This document shows positions 26,880 to 35,363 of a stretch of 48,567 nucleotides of DNA, one piece after another. The translations under genes and the position numbers were made by a program. Source of the stretch: Sulfuricurvum sp. (GTDB taxonomy: Bacteria > Campylobacterota > Campylobacteria > Campylobacterales > Sulfurimonadaceae); NCBI RefSeq assembly GCF_028688295.1, contig NZ_JAQTYM010000006.1, positions 19,261 to 67,827 of the forward strand. The letters run 5' to 3'. Position 1 is the stretch's first letter, and the number at the start of each line of letters is the position of its first letter. The notes under the pieces are model-generated. The model searched no databases. It was given only the letters and a program-made list of their open reading frames with translations, and was not told the DNA's origin.

Positions 26880-27876
26880 TATTCAAATAGAAGCAAGACG
26901 TAGTGAGTTTAAACGTAATGATTCATTGGAATCTTTGCTTACAGAAGTTAATCATTTGATGAATATTGCCGAAAAAACTTTGTTAGACGATCAAACAACT
27001 GCATATCCAATAGTTTTTATTGTTGGACCGCATAGAAGTGGTTCGACACTTATAACACAATGGCTTGCCAACAGTGGATTGGTAGCTTATCCGACAAACT
27101 TGATGTCTCGTTTTTATAAAGCGCCGATTATAGGTGCAAAAATCCAACTATTGCTGACTGATGAGCGTTATAATTATCGCAATGAAATACGTGATTTTAA
27201 CTCGTCTATAGATTTTTATTCGGAAAACGGTAAAACAAAAGGGGCTTTGGCTCCAAATGAGTTTTGGTATTTTTGGAGACGTTTTCTGCCATTTGAAGAG
27301 ATAGATTACCTTTCGGATGATGAGCTTTTCGAAAAAGTAGATATTAAAACCCTTTTAGCTGAATTTGCTGGTTTGACAGATGTTTTTCAAAAGCCTTTCG
27401 CACTCAAAGCAATGATTCTCAACTATAATATCCCTTTTTTAAATAAAATTTTTGATAAAGCAATCTTTATTTATACCAAACGTGATCCTTTGACCAATAT
27501 AGAATCTGCGTTAAAAGCTCGCGAAAAACAATATGGGACAATTAATCAATGGTATTCATTTAAAATTCCAGAATACAATCAATTGAAAGATATGAATCCT
27601 TATGCACAAGTTGCAGGGCAGATATTTTATATAAATAAAGCTGTTGAAAAAGGGTTACAGAATGTTCCTGAACATAAAAAGTTAGTTGTTGAATATGAAG
27701 AGTTCTGTGAAAATCCAAAGAAATTTTATGATCAAATAGTTGGTATGTTAAAATCATATGGTTGTGTAATAGAAAGAGCGTATGAGGGTGATGAAAAGTT
27801 TAATGTGACACGGAAAAGTGTACAAGATGAGAATATTTTAAAATCGTATAACTTTTTTTCTAAGATGGATAACTGA
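26872..27876 (+). CDS. Sulfotransferase-family protein
   Basis: A 334-residue protein with the 5'-phosphosulfate-binding loop of PAPS-dependent sulfotransferases (VGPHRSGSTLITQWL, about 51-65). A later segment (IYTKRDPLTNIESALKAR) fits the 3'-phosphate-binding strand and helix. Such enzymes move a sulfo group from PAPS to a hydroxyl or amino group of a sugar or lipid. Inside a flagellar glycan cassette this suggests sulfated sugars, which would be unusual for flagellin. Some members of this broad family are not sulfotransferases, so activity should be treated as a prediction. Its ATG lies inside the end of the preceding gene. Confidence 0.85.
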   Translation: MNNIQIEARRSEFKRNDSLESLLTEVNHLMNIAEKTLLDDQTTAYPIVFIVGPHRSGSTLITQWLANSGLVAYPTNLMSRFYKAPIIGAKIQLLLTDERYNYRNEIRDFNSSIDFYSENGKTKGALAPNEFWYFWRRFLPFEEIDYLSDDELFEKVDIKTLLAEFAGLTDVFQKPFALKAMILNYNIPFLNKIFDKAIFIYTKRDPLTNIESALKAREKQYGTINQWYSFKIPEYNQLKDMNPYAQVAGQIFYINKAVEKGLQNVPEHKKLVVEYEEFCENPKKFYDQIVGMLKSYGCVIERAYEGDEKFNVTRKSVQDENILKSYNFFSKMDN

Positions 27877-27937
27877 TGATATTTATTGTTAGAAATCAAA
27901 TAAAGCCCATGAAATTATTACACATGAAACAAAAAAT

Positions 27938-28807
27938 ATGAATTCTCAGCATCCTTATATGTTTGCAATTTTTGCTCCCAGTTTTGATTCATCAAGCGGT
28001 GGATGTATCGTATTGCATAAGTTATGTGATATTTTAAATCAACTAGGCTATCAAGCTTATCTATATACTTTTGGCACAAAAATAGAAAAGTATATAGTAA
28101 ACCAAAAATATACTACACCTTTAATAGACAGGTCTTTTTTTCATCAAAATATTCAAAATTTTATAGTTGTATATCCAGAAATAATTTCGGGGAATCCTCT
28201 AAAAGCTCCGAATGTTGTAAGATGGCTTTTGCATAAACCAGGGTTTTTCACTCATGAAATTGATTTTGGTGAAAATGATTATATACTTGGATTTAGTCCA
28301 TTCTCATATCAAAATCCAGATTTTAAGATACATGACAAGCTATTAATTCTAGAAGGAAATCTGGATATTTTTAAAAACTATCATTTTTCAAAACGGGAAG
28401 GAAGTTGTTATATAAAGCGAAAAAATCCTAATGCCATAATTGTACATGATATGGAAAATAGTATTGAAATCGTAGATACAACACCATCTTCCGCATTAGC
28501 AGAATTATTCAATAAAAAAATATTTTTTTATTGCTATGATCCATATACTTTTTTATGTATTCAGGCAGCATTGTGCGGATGTATTCCTGTGATCATCCCA
28601 TGTCACAATATGAGTAAGGAAGAATGGCGAAAAAGTATAAGAAGTTATAATGGTATATCGTATGGTTTTGATGATATAGCTCATGCTACTTCTACTCAAT
28701 ATCTTGTTCGGCTTGAAATTGAAGAGGTTGAACAAAATAATAAGCGCTTTGTTGATGCATTTTATTGGAAGGTAAGTAAGTTTTTTATGATGGATCGCTC
28801 ATCATAG
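27938..28807 (+). CDS. Glycosyltransferase-like protein
   Basis: A 289-residue soluble protein with the look of a GT-B glycosyltransferase. The N-terminal half starts MFAIFAPSFDSSSGGCIVLHKLCDIL, similar to the acceptor domain of GT4-like enzymes with a Gly-rich loop. VVYPEIISGNPL and VVRWLLHKPG occur in related glycosyltransferases from surface polysaccharide clusters. The C-terminal half has FYCYDPYTFLCIQAALCGCIPVIIP, equivalent to the donor-binding region. It is short for the family (typically 330 to 400). No clear ribosome-binding site is seen; it lies 61 bases after the sulfotransferase gene. Donor and acceptor are unknown. Confidence 0.75.
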   Translation: MNSQHPYMFAIFAPSFDSSSGGCIVLHKLCDILNQLGYQAYLYTFGTKIEKYIVNQKYTTPLIDRSFFHQNIQNFIVVYPEIISGNPLKAPNVVRWLLHKPGFFTHEIDFGENDYILGFSPFSYQNPDFKIHDKLLILEGNLDIFKNYHFSKREGSCYIKRKNPNAIIVHDMENSIEIVDTTPSSALAELFNKKIFFYCYDPYTFLCIQAALCGCIPVIIPCHNMSKEEWRKSIRSYNGISYGFDDIAHATSTQYLVRLEIEEVEQNNKRFVDAFYWKVSKFFMMDRSS

Positions 28808-28878
28808 TATACGGGCTATAAACTTTTTTAATAGATATCCATATGAATGACAAATTACAGATGTAAAAGTGTAGATTA

Positions 28879-30357
28879 ATGATTAAACAAACACCAAGAA
28901 TTCGTTTAAGCTCAAGTGAAAAAAGTCATATTCGTATGATCAACTTTTTTGATCATCATGATGAGGGGGATAAACTTTGTATTTATTCCCACTTTGACCC
29001 TGACGGTATCATTGATGCTTATGTCATTTTCGCATTGAGGTCAATGAAAAAAATGGGGTATGCGATTGTTTTTGTGACAACATCAGAAAAGATTGCGTAT
29101 CGGGAAATAAATAAAGTAAGGCGGTACGTTAAAGTTTTAGTGGTAAAAAAGAATATAGGATACGATTTCATGTCATGGAAAGCAGGATTGTATGCGGTTG
29201 GTGATTATACGAAATATAAGCAAATAATCCATATGAATGATAGTATCTTTTATCCACTTTCTAACCCTAAAAAAATGTTTGACAGCATGAAAAAACGAAG
29301 GCTTGATTTTTGGGGGCTTGCTGATAGTTACAATATACAATATCATATACAAAGTTATTTTTGGGTCTTTGAACAAAAGATTGTTAAGAGCTATTTTTAC
29401 AATCTTTTTTGGAACACTTGTAGAGTAATTGAGAATAAGCAGAAAATAATTGATTCGTATGAATTGGAATGTGCAAAAAAGGCCATAAAAGCTGGATTTA
29501 CCGTTGGTGGATTTGTTGAATTTGATAAGTTGCTCGAATCCGTTTCAAAAAAATTTAATGATGTTGAAAAAAAACTTTTTGCACAGGTAAATCCGGCGTA
29601 TTATCTATGGGATACGATGATCGAAATACATGATGCACCCTTCTTGAAAAAAAATATTCTTTTAAGAACCCATTCCGATTATAATCCTGAATCATCTATG
29701 TGGCATCTGTTTGTAAATCAGTATACGTACAATCCTTCTTTGATTGAACGTTATATTGAAAGAATTGATAAAAAAGGGACGATTTTATATTTTGCAGAAG
29801 AGGTATTTAACTATTTTTTAGAACAAATTGAGAGTCTTAAACAATACAATTGCGTTGTCATTTATGGTTATGGGCAGGTTGGCCGTTTCGTGCATTGTCT
29901 GACAACGAATATTGTCGGAGCGGTAGATGGTAATGAAAAAAATTCAAATATATTGAATCGTTTTTATGGAGTTGATATTGAGGTTAAGCCGAAGGAAAGT
30001 ATAGTGAATATGGATTATGATAAAATTGTAATCTGCTCTATTGGATATGAAAAGGAAGCGATTAAGTCACTTGATTCTTTGGGTATTACGGAAGAAAAAT
30101 TAATACTATTGTCACAAAAGCATAAAGATCTTATACCGTTCGTACATATTTTACGGACTATTATTCGTCTCCACTTTATTGAGCTGAAAAGTGAGAGAGA
30201 AATCTATGTAACGTCAAGTAATGATGTATTTATAACTTATGTACGAGCATTTCTAAACTTTATCGGGCTTTATCCAAAATTTATTCTTCCTGATAATGTT
30301 AGGATAGAGTGCCCTGGGCAACTTTTTCAGTTTGAAATTTTTTCAAAACACAAATAA
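28879..30357 (+). CDS. RgpF-like protein with added Rossmann domain
   Basis: A 492-residue protein. The N-terminal part (about 30-260) matches the rhamnan-synthesis F (RgpF) family: CIYSHFDPDGIIDAYV, KKNIGYDFMSWKAGL, and IHMNDSIFYPL. RgpF proteins are predicted glycosyltransferases of surface polysaccharide clusters. From about residue 325 a Rossmann-type domain follows, with the glycine-rich loop IYGYGQVGRF and IVICSIGYEKEAI, resembling nucleotide-binding domains that join some polysaccharide enzymes. The last 70 residues are not recognised. The final 59 bases overlap the convergent methyltransferase gene. Confidence 0.82.
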   Translation: MIKQTPRIRLSSSEKSHIRMINFFDHHDEGDKLCIYSHFDPDGIIDAYVIFALRSMKKMGYAIVFVTTSEKIAYREINKVRRYVKVLVVKKNIGYDFMSWKAGLYAVGDYTKYKQIIHMNDSIFYPLSNPKKMFDSMKKRRLDFWGLADSYNIQYHIQSYFWVFEQKIVKSYFYNLFWNTCRVIENKQKIIDSYELECAKKAIKAGFTVGGFVEFDKLLESVSKKFNDVEKKLFAQVNPAYYLWDTMIEIHDAPFLKKNILLRTHSDYNPESSMWHLFVNQYTYNPSLIERYIERIDKKGTILYFAEEVFNYFLEQIESLKQYNCVVIYGYGQVGRFVHCLTTNIVGAVDGNEKNSNILNRFYGVDIEVKPKESIVNMDYDKIVICSIGYEKEAIKSLDSLGITEEKLILLSQKHKDLIPFVHILRTIIRLHFIELKSEREIYVTSSNDVFITYVRAFLNFIGLYPKFILPDNVRIECPGQLFQFEIFSKHK

Positions 30358-31108
30358 ATTCAATACCATTGGGAACAATTTCAAGAAGAGTTGCATTGAT
30401 AAACCCATCATTAATAGCATTTTTTATATGTTTTTCAAAGGTTGAACTTTCCCAAACATGAAAATGGGTATCCTTGTGTTCTTGAAGAAGTTTTTCTGTT
30501 TTGATTAAAAGCTCTTCATCATCATAATGAGCAGTATGTTTTAAAAAGTCTATATAGTGTTCTTTTCGATTTTTTTCAGATCCATTAAGGTATTCATCTT
30601 TAAGATGTTCATACGTCGTGAGCTCTCTTGTTGCGTCAAAAGTGTACCGTTTATCAGGAACTGCATACAGAATGTAGCCATCTGGTTTAATGACGCGGAG
30701 ATGATTCTGAATGGTTGTAATCACATCTTCTACGTGCTCAATCATATGATTTGCGATTAAAAAAGCGTAATATTCAGAGGGAACCTTAGAAAGTTTTTGT
30801 CCATCGTCAAGTGTAAGAGAGTAAACACAATTTAGATCATTGATTTCTGGAAAACGATTTTTTAAATCATCAATAGACGCTTGATCGATATAGTCGGCTT
30901 GACATCCTAATGGAAGGTGATTAGGAGCATGGAAGCCACCTAGTTCAACTCCTCTTGTTGCTCCGGAGAGATATTTTTCTGATAAAATATAGCGTTGATT
31001 TGCTGGTCTTGGATTTGCAAGATTTCTGACAAAGAAATTATAATCATCTCGTAATGCTTCTGAAGAAAGAAGAAGATGTTCACTTGGGAGATATTTAGCT
31101 TTACGCAT
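30299..31108 (-). CDS. SAM-dependent methyltransferase (class I)
   Basis: A 269-residue predicted methyltransferase. The Rossmann core starts with GVELGGFHAPN in place of the usual DxGxG loop. Acidic and hydrophobic segments DYIDQAS, FLIANHMIEHV (motif like the methyltransferase-11 SHVLEHV), and LRVIKPDGYILYAVPDKRYTFD follow. The protein is probably a sugar or lipid methyltransferase and is the last gene of the long minus-strand pse operon. It is convergent with the RgpF-like gene and overlaps it by 59 bases. The start is an ATG with AAGGAAC upstream, 29 bases after the CDP-glycerol transferase-like gene. Confidence 0.85.
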   Translation of the reverse strand: MRKAKYLPSEHLLLSSEALRDDYNFFVRNLANPRPANQRYILSEKYLSGATRGVELGGFHAPNHLPLGCQADYIDQASIDDLKNRFPEINDLNCVYSLTLDDGQKLSKVPSEYYAFLIANHMIEHVEDVITTIQNHLRVIKPDGYILYAVPDKRYTFDATRELTTYEHLKDEYLNGSEKNRKEHYIDFLKHTAHYDDEELLIKTEKLLQEHKDTHFHVWESSTFEKHIKNAINDGFINATLLEIVPNGIEFICVLKKFQTEKVAQGTLS

Positions 31109-31137
31109 TATGTTCCTTTAGTTTATGTCTATATTAA

Positions 31138-32616
31138 TTATAATATGACACTGCTTTTGATTAAATTTTTAACGATTCGTTCGGATGAATACATATCTTG
31201 ATAGGCGAAAAAAAGATCTTTTATATTTGTACGTTGAGAAGCAAAACTTTCTTTGTCTTGAACAATGGACTGCAGTATGACTATTAAATCATTTTGCGTT
31301 TTAATTTTCCCCCCTGGAGCATTTTTTTCATAGTCATACACAAATCCCCCCATGTTGCCGCTGTACTCTTCGTAATCGTAGTCAAAAAATATAATAGGAC
31401 GATTTAATAACAGAAAGTCAAAATAGACTGAAGAATAATCGGTGATTAAAATATCGGCATATTTGAGGATCGGATAGACATCTCCCTGGGATGAATGAAA
31501 GTGGATATGTTCGTACCCTCCTTCTGGAGCAAAACTCTGGTAAAACTGCATGATAAAAGGATGCAATTTGACAATCAAAATAGCATTCAGAATTTTAAGA
31601 GAATGGTCTAATAGGTTAAAGTCCAGAGGGATGAGAGGTGTTTTTGGATTTTCCAACTCTGTTGAGGCTTCGCGATGGGTTGGCATGTAAACGATTACTT
31701 TGGTTTGTGTGCCGAAGGTTGATTTAGCCAATTTGTATAGATTGTGGTCACATAAAAGCAGATCATACTCACTATGCTCTTTCAGTAAAAGATCATTTCT
31801 AGGATAGCCGTAATCTTTGTACTCTTTGGCGACAATGACATGAGAAAGAGAAGTTTCGTTAACGTAATCAGACGTACTCACTAGATAATCGTAGGTAATA
31901 TCGGTAAGTCTGTTCATCCGTTTGAGGGGAATGCCATGCCACATTTGGATGGTTTTTTGGTGTGGGCTGAGATGTTTAAGGGGTTCGGTGTAGTTCCCCT
32001 GATCCATAATGAGATTTTTCCCCCATGCAATATTCCAAATTGCTTTCAAGCTTAAAAGAGGAGCGACAGGGAAACCATGAATTTTGAATTGGCTCAGTTG
32101 ATGCTGATTGTCTGTGAGGAGAACTGTATTCGTATAACGAGTCGCAGTATGAAGATAGAGCATTTTTGTGTTGGTTCCGACAAATGATTTGGCGATAAAA
32201 ACATTTTTTGAACGTTTGAATCCGAATGCATCGATGAAGCGGGTCAGTAAAGAGAGAAATTTCATCCGTAGCTTTTGCGGTATTGCCGCATATTTTTGGC
32301 GACTAATATCACGCTCATCAAAAAAGTGGTATCGGTTGTCGATGATATCGATTTTGATTAGTTTGGATTTTGGGATGTGAACGGTATAGTCATCATAAAT
32401 ACTGGAAAAGTGGTTTTGAGAGAGGATGAGAATGGCATCAAAAGGGGTCTCTATTATCGTATCCAATTTGAATATTTCATCTCCCTCTTTGGTTTTATCG
32501 ATAAATCCTAAACATTCGGCATTAGGATAGTATTCACAAAAACTTTTCTGAAACATAGTTGTGCGAGGTGTGTGTGGGGCGATATAGACCCGTTTGCCGT
32601 TAAAATCAAACGCCAT
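31138..32616 (-). CDS. CDP-glycerol glycerophosphotransferase-like protein
   Basis: A 492-residue protein of the TagB/TagF family. These enzymes move glycerol phosphate from CDP-glycerol to a sugar or to a growing teichoic-acid-like chain. Family motifs are MWHGIPLKRMNR, YGYPRNDLLL, VIVYMPTHRE, KLHPFI, and ITDYSSVYFDFLLLNRPIIFF. The first 190 residues are divergent and could hold the acceptor-binding part. No membrane segment is clear, so it is peripheral or soluble. It follows directly after the TagD-like gene (one-base overlap, TGATG), which should supply its substrate. Confidence 0.9.
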   Translation of the reverse strand: MAFDFNGKRVYIAPHTPRTTMFQKSFCEYYPNAECLGFIDKTKEGDEIFKLDTIIETPFDAILILSQNHFSSIYDDYTVHIPKSKLIKIDIIDNRYHFFDERDISRQKYAAIPQKLRMKFLSLLTRFIDAFGFKRSKNVFIAKSFVGTNTKMLYLHTATRYTNTVLLTDNQHQLSQFKIHGFPVAPLLSLKAIWNIAWGKNLIMDQGNYTEPLKHLSPHQKTIQMWHGIPLKRMNRLTDITYDYLVSTSDYVNETSLSHVIVAKEYKDYGYPRNDLLLKEHSEYDLLLCDHNLYKLAKSTFGTQTKVIVYMPTHREASTELENPKTPLIPLDFNLLDHSLKILNAILIVKLHPFIMQFYQSFAPEGGYEHIHFHSSQGDVYPILKYADILITDYSSVYFDFLLLNRPIIFFDYDYEEYSGNMGGFVYDYEKNAPGGKIKTQNDLIVILQSIVQDKESFASQRTNIKDLFFAYQDMYSSERIVKNLIKSSVIL

Positions 32617-33035
32617 CAGAGCTGTACCTCGTTTTCGAGTAAAAAGAGATCGAGAGATTTTTTGATTTCTGTAGTAGATATATCTTCAGTACGAGGAAGA
32701 TAGACCACTTTGCAGTAAGGGGATAGAAAATCAAATTTTCCCTCCCAATCATTTCCCATCGCAAAGATATCGACATTGTGATTGCGGATATCATCGATTT
32801 TTTGTTCCCAATTCTCTTCGGGAATAACGAGATCGACCCCTTTGATTGCACTCACGATTTGGGCACGCTGTTCGTAAGGAATCAGCGTTTTCTTCCCTTT
32901 GACTGTATTAAACTCATCGGTAGAAACAGCGACGATGAGTTTTTCACCGAGTGCACTGAGACGCTGGAGGAGATTGAGATGACCGATATGGAACATATCG
33001 AATGTTCCGTAGGTTAAAACGATCTTTGGCTTCAT
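32616..33035 (-). CDS. tagD: Glycerol-3-phosphate cytidylyltransferase (TagD-like)
   Basis: A 139-residue nucleotidyltransferase that makes CDP-glycerol from CTP and sn-glycerol-3-phosphate. The HxGH site is H16-I-G-H19 in YGTFDMFHIGHLNLL. TagD-specific segments follow: VAVSTDEFN, VIPEENWEQK, FAMGNDWEGKFDFL, and RTEDISTTEIK. The similarity is close enough to name it TagD rather than a generic cytidylyltransferase. It overlaps the preceding ligase gene by four bases (ATGA). With the next gene it forms a compact glycerol-phosphate transfer pair, known from teichoic acids of Gram-positive bacteria and from some capsules of Gram-negative ones. Confidence 0.93.
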   Translation of the reverse strand: MKPKIVLTYGTFDMFHIGHLNLLQRLSALGEKLIVAVSTDEFNTVKGKKTLIPYEQRAQIVSAIKGVDLVIPEENWEQKIDDIRNHNVDIFAMGNDWEGKFDFLSPYCKVVYLPRTEDISTTEIKKSLDLFLLENEVQL

Positions 33036-34369
33036 CGGTTGATCCTCATTTTCTTAAATCGTTCACTGAAGTTAGTATGATCGACCACTTTGACATGGGT
33101 TGGAATTTTATAGGGGTCAAGTTTATTTTTGCAAAATTGTCGGATTGTTTTTTTGATCCCCTCGGTATCAGAGGGATCATGTAAAACAACTTCTACTGCG
33201 ACACTTTGCCCCGTAATTGCATTGGGGATTGCATAGACGAGGGCATCATCGATTTGACTCATCTGCATCAAAACCGATTCCACTTCGATGGGGAGGACTT
33301 TTTCTCCTCCGACGTTGATAACCTCTTTGCTCCGCCCGATAATCCGAAGATAGCCGTTCTCCCCCTCTTCGACCAGATCGCCTGTTTTAAACCAACCATC
33401 TTCTGTGAAACTCTCCATAGATGCATTGAGGTAGCCGAGGATTTGGGTATGGCTGCGCAGCCACAGTTCACCGGATTCAATTCGGTAATCCAGATCAGGA
33501 TCGTCGATTTTCATAAAAGTGGAGTTGGATGAGAGGGAGCTAGTAGTGGCGATGCCTGTCTCACTGGTTCCGAAGGTTTGTAAAAATTTGACACGGGGAA
33601 AAGCAGTTTTTAAACGCTCCAGAAGTGTATCACTCATCGCTTCGGTTCCATAGGTAATCATCCGCAAAGAGGAGAGATTGAATCGATTTTGGGCATCGGC
33701 TATCATCATCAGATTTAAAAAAGTGGGTGAAGAGGGGAGTACCGCAATGGCATATTTTTCAATCAAGTGGCAAATTTCCTCGACATTGCGCGAAGCGGGG
33801 ATAATCATAGTCGCACCCATGGAGAGAATGTTAAGGAGTGTATTGAGTCCACCGATGTGATCGAACATTAAAAAAAGCAATAGATTCATTGATTTGGGTT
33901 TTTTACCGCTATAGCTTTGGGCGAGGGTATCAAGATCGTGGATCATCGCTTTTGGTTTTCCGGTACTGCCACTGCTGAAAAGTACCAGACCGCTATGTCC
34001 TCTCAAACGGAGAGTTTCGATGATCGGATGGTTTTTTTCCTGATGAAGTTCTTGAACGAAGTACTTCCCATCACGGATTCGAATTGCTTTGTTGGTATAC
34101 GATTCACTCAGTTTATCTTCAATCTCGCTCTCTAGCGTGGCAGTGATCGGGACAATGATGTTATGGTTTTTCATTAATGCCAAAAATAGAGCAACCGATT
34201 CAAACGAATAATCCGAGAGGATGGCGATTACCTCTCCAGGAACTATGCCAGAAATAACGCTATCTTGAAGCATTTGGATGGTGTGTGAGAGATGAGTATA
34301 GGTATAGGTTCCCTCATTGCTGATAACGCAGTTTTTATTACTAAAAGCGCTAAAATCCATCCACTCCAT
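33032..34369 (-). CDS. ANL-superfamily acyl-activating ligase
   Basis: A 445-residue AMP-forming ligase. It has the P-loop LVLFSSGSTGKPKAMIHD, the A5-type FGTSETG segment, the KTGDLVEE box, and the hinge and catalytic lysine region (GRSKEVINVGGEKV near residue 355, final FKKMRINR). It activates a carboxylic acid as acyl-AMP and passes it to CoA or to a carrier protein. It is short for an acyl-CoA synthetase (about 500 or more). The acyl carrier protein gene two genes upstream is the likely acceptor. It has a GGAGAG site and lies nine bases after the reductase gene. The acid used is unknown. Confidence 0.9.
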   Translation of the reverse strand: MEWMDFSAFSNKNCVISNEGTYTYTHLSHTIQMLQDSVISGIVPGEVIAILSDYSFESVALFLALMKNHNIIVPITATLESEIEDKLSESYTNKAIRIRDGKYFVQELHQEKNHPIIETLRLRGHSGLVLFSSGSTGKPKAMIHDLDTLAQSYSGKKPKSMNLLLFLMFDHIGGLNTLLNILSMGATMIIPASRNVEEICHLIEKYAIAVLPSSPTFLNLMMIADAQNRFNLSSLRMITYGTEAMSDTLLERLKTAFPRVKFLQTFGTSETGIATTSSLSSNSTFMKIDDPDLDYRIESGELWLRSHTQILGYLNASMESFTEDGWFKTGDLVEEGENGYLRIIGRSKEVINVGGEKVLPIEVESVLMQMSQIDDALVYAIPNAITGQSVAVEVVLHDPSDTEGIKKTIRQFCKNKLDPYKIPTHVKVVDHTNFSERFKKMRINR

Positions 34370-34378
34370 GATCTCTCC

Positions 34379-35080
34379 CTATCGACTGACTCCGCCCAGA
34401 TAGAGAATCTGGCCGGTGAGAAAGTCGCTTTTTTCATCGACAAAGAAATCGACTACATGGGTAATATCGTCAAATGTTCCCATACGTTTGAGAGTTTGTT
34501 TTTCGATCAGAGCATCGATTTTTTCTTTTGGAACCGCTTTGATCAGATCAGTTTGGATAGGGGTCGGGCCAATGGCATTGACCGTGATCTTGTAGTTAGA
34601 GAGCTCTTTGGAAGTGGTCTGGGTGAGGTTTTCGATAGCGGCTTTGGCACTGGCATAAATCGCCTCCCCCTCAAGATGAAGAGGAGTGGCGATAGTGGTA
34701 AAATTGATAATCCTTCCCCGTTCTTGTTTCATCATCACTTTCGCACACTCGCGCATCATGAGCGCCGTTCCTAAAACATTGACACGGAATAGTTTTTCCA
34801 TCGTTGAGAGGGGGGTGGTGATAAAATGGTTCATTGAGGCGATACCGGCGTTGTTGATCAGGACATCGAGTCGTCCAAACTCTTTTTTGAGACTGCGTAT
34901 CATAGATATAACGGCGGATTCATCGGTAATATCGAGGCAAAAATGACGATAGGAATTATGTGTAATACTTCCCTCTTCTCTTGAACACCCAATGACGGTA
35001 TTTCCAAGCATGAGATAATGGCGTGCTAATGCTTCTCCTATCCCTTTGCGGGTTCCGGTAATCAGGATCACTTTAGTCAT
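34379..35080 (-). CDS. Short-chain dehydrogenase/reductase, FabG-like
   Basis: A classical SDR of 233 residues. It has the NAD(P)-binding TGTRKGIG loop (9-16), the NNAG motif, and the catalytic Y142 and K146 (YASAK). At the usual catalytic serine position the protein has threonines (T128/T129), a change that occurs in some active SDRs. The frame is open to 35122, but the ATG at 35080, with the usual SDR N-terminus MTKVILITG, overlaps the carrier protein gene by eight bases and is preferred. It is next to an acyl carrier protein and an acyl ligase, so it could reduce a carrier-bound 3-ketoacyl group; a sugar-modifying role like that of Campylobacter PtmA is an alternative. Confidence 0.88.
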   Translation of the reverse strand: MTKVILITGTRKGIGEALARHYLMLGNTVIGCSREEGSITHNSYRHFCLDITDESAVISMIRSLKKEFGRLDVLINNAGIASMNHFITTPLSTMEKLFRVNVLGTALMMRECAKVMMKQERGRIINFTTIATPLHLEGEAIYASAKAAIENLTQTTSKELSNYKITVNAIGPTPIQTDLIKAVPKEKIDALIEKQTLKRMGTFDDITHVVDFFVDEKSDFLTGQILYLGGVSR

Positions 35081-35363
35081 TGAGTAGTTTTTCGACGTAA
35101 TTGCAGAGTGAGCCGACATCACGAAACGGTGAGGTGCGCTGACTCATGGCACGCTCATCGGCTAGCACGATAGCGCGCTCAAATGTATCGTATATTTTTT
35201 CTTCGACATCGGCGATTAAGGAGACGAGGGCGAGGCTATCGAGTGCTCCGCCGTTTCCGAAAAGCTTGGTCTCTTCGCTCACGTGTTGTAATGTCTCATT
35301 TTCTAGCTCTTCACCCATGTCACGAACGGCAGAGGAGATAATTTCAAAAATGTGCTCTTTCAT
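35073..35363 (-). CDS. Acyl carrier protein
   Basis: A 96-residue carrier protein. The 4'-phosphopantetheine attachment serine is S43 in GGALDSLALVSLI, with the acidic helix IADVEEKI following, as expected for an ACP. It is not the fatty-acid AcpP (which has the DSLDTVELVM motif) and is longer than it. It lies in the pse operon, with ATGA overlaps to the upstream N-acyltransferase and an eight-base overlap to the reductase downstream. So it probably carries an acyl unit made or modified by the local ligase and reductase. Confidence 0.9.
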   Translation of the reverse strand: MKEHIFEIISSAVRDMGEELENETLQHVSEETKLFGNGGALDSLALVSLIADVEEKIYDTFERAIVLADERAMSQRTSPFRDVGSLCNYVEKLLND

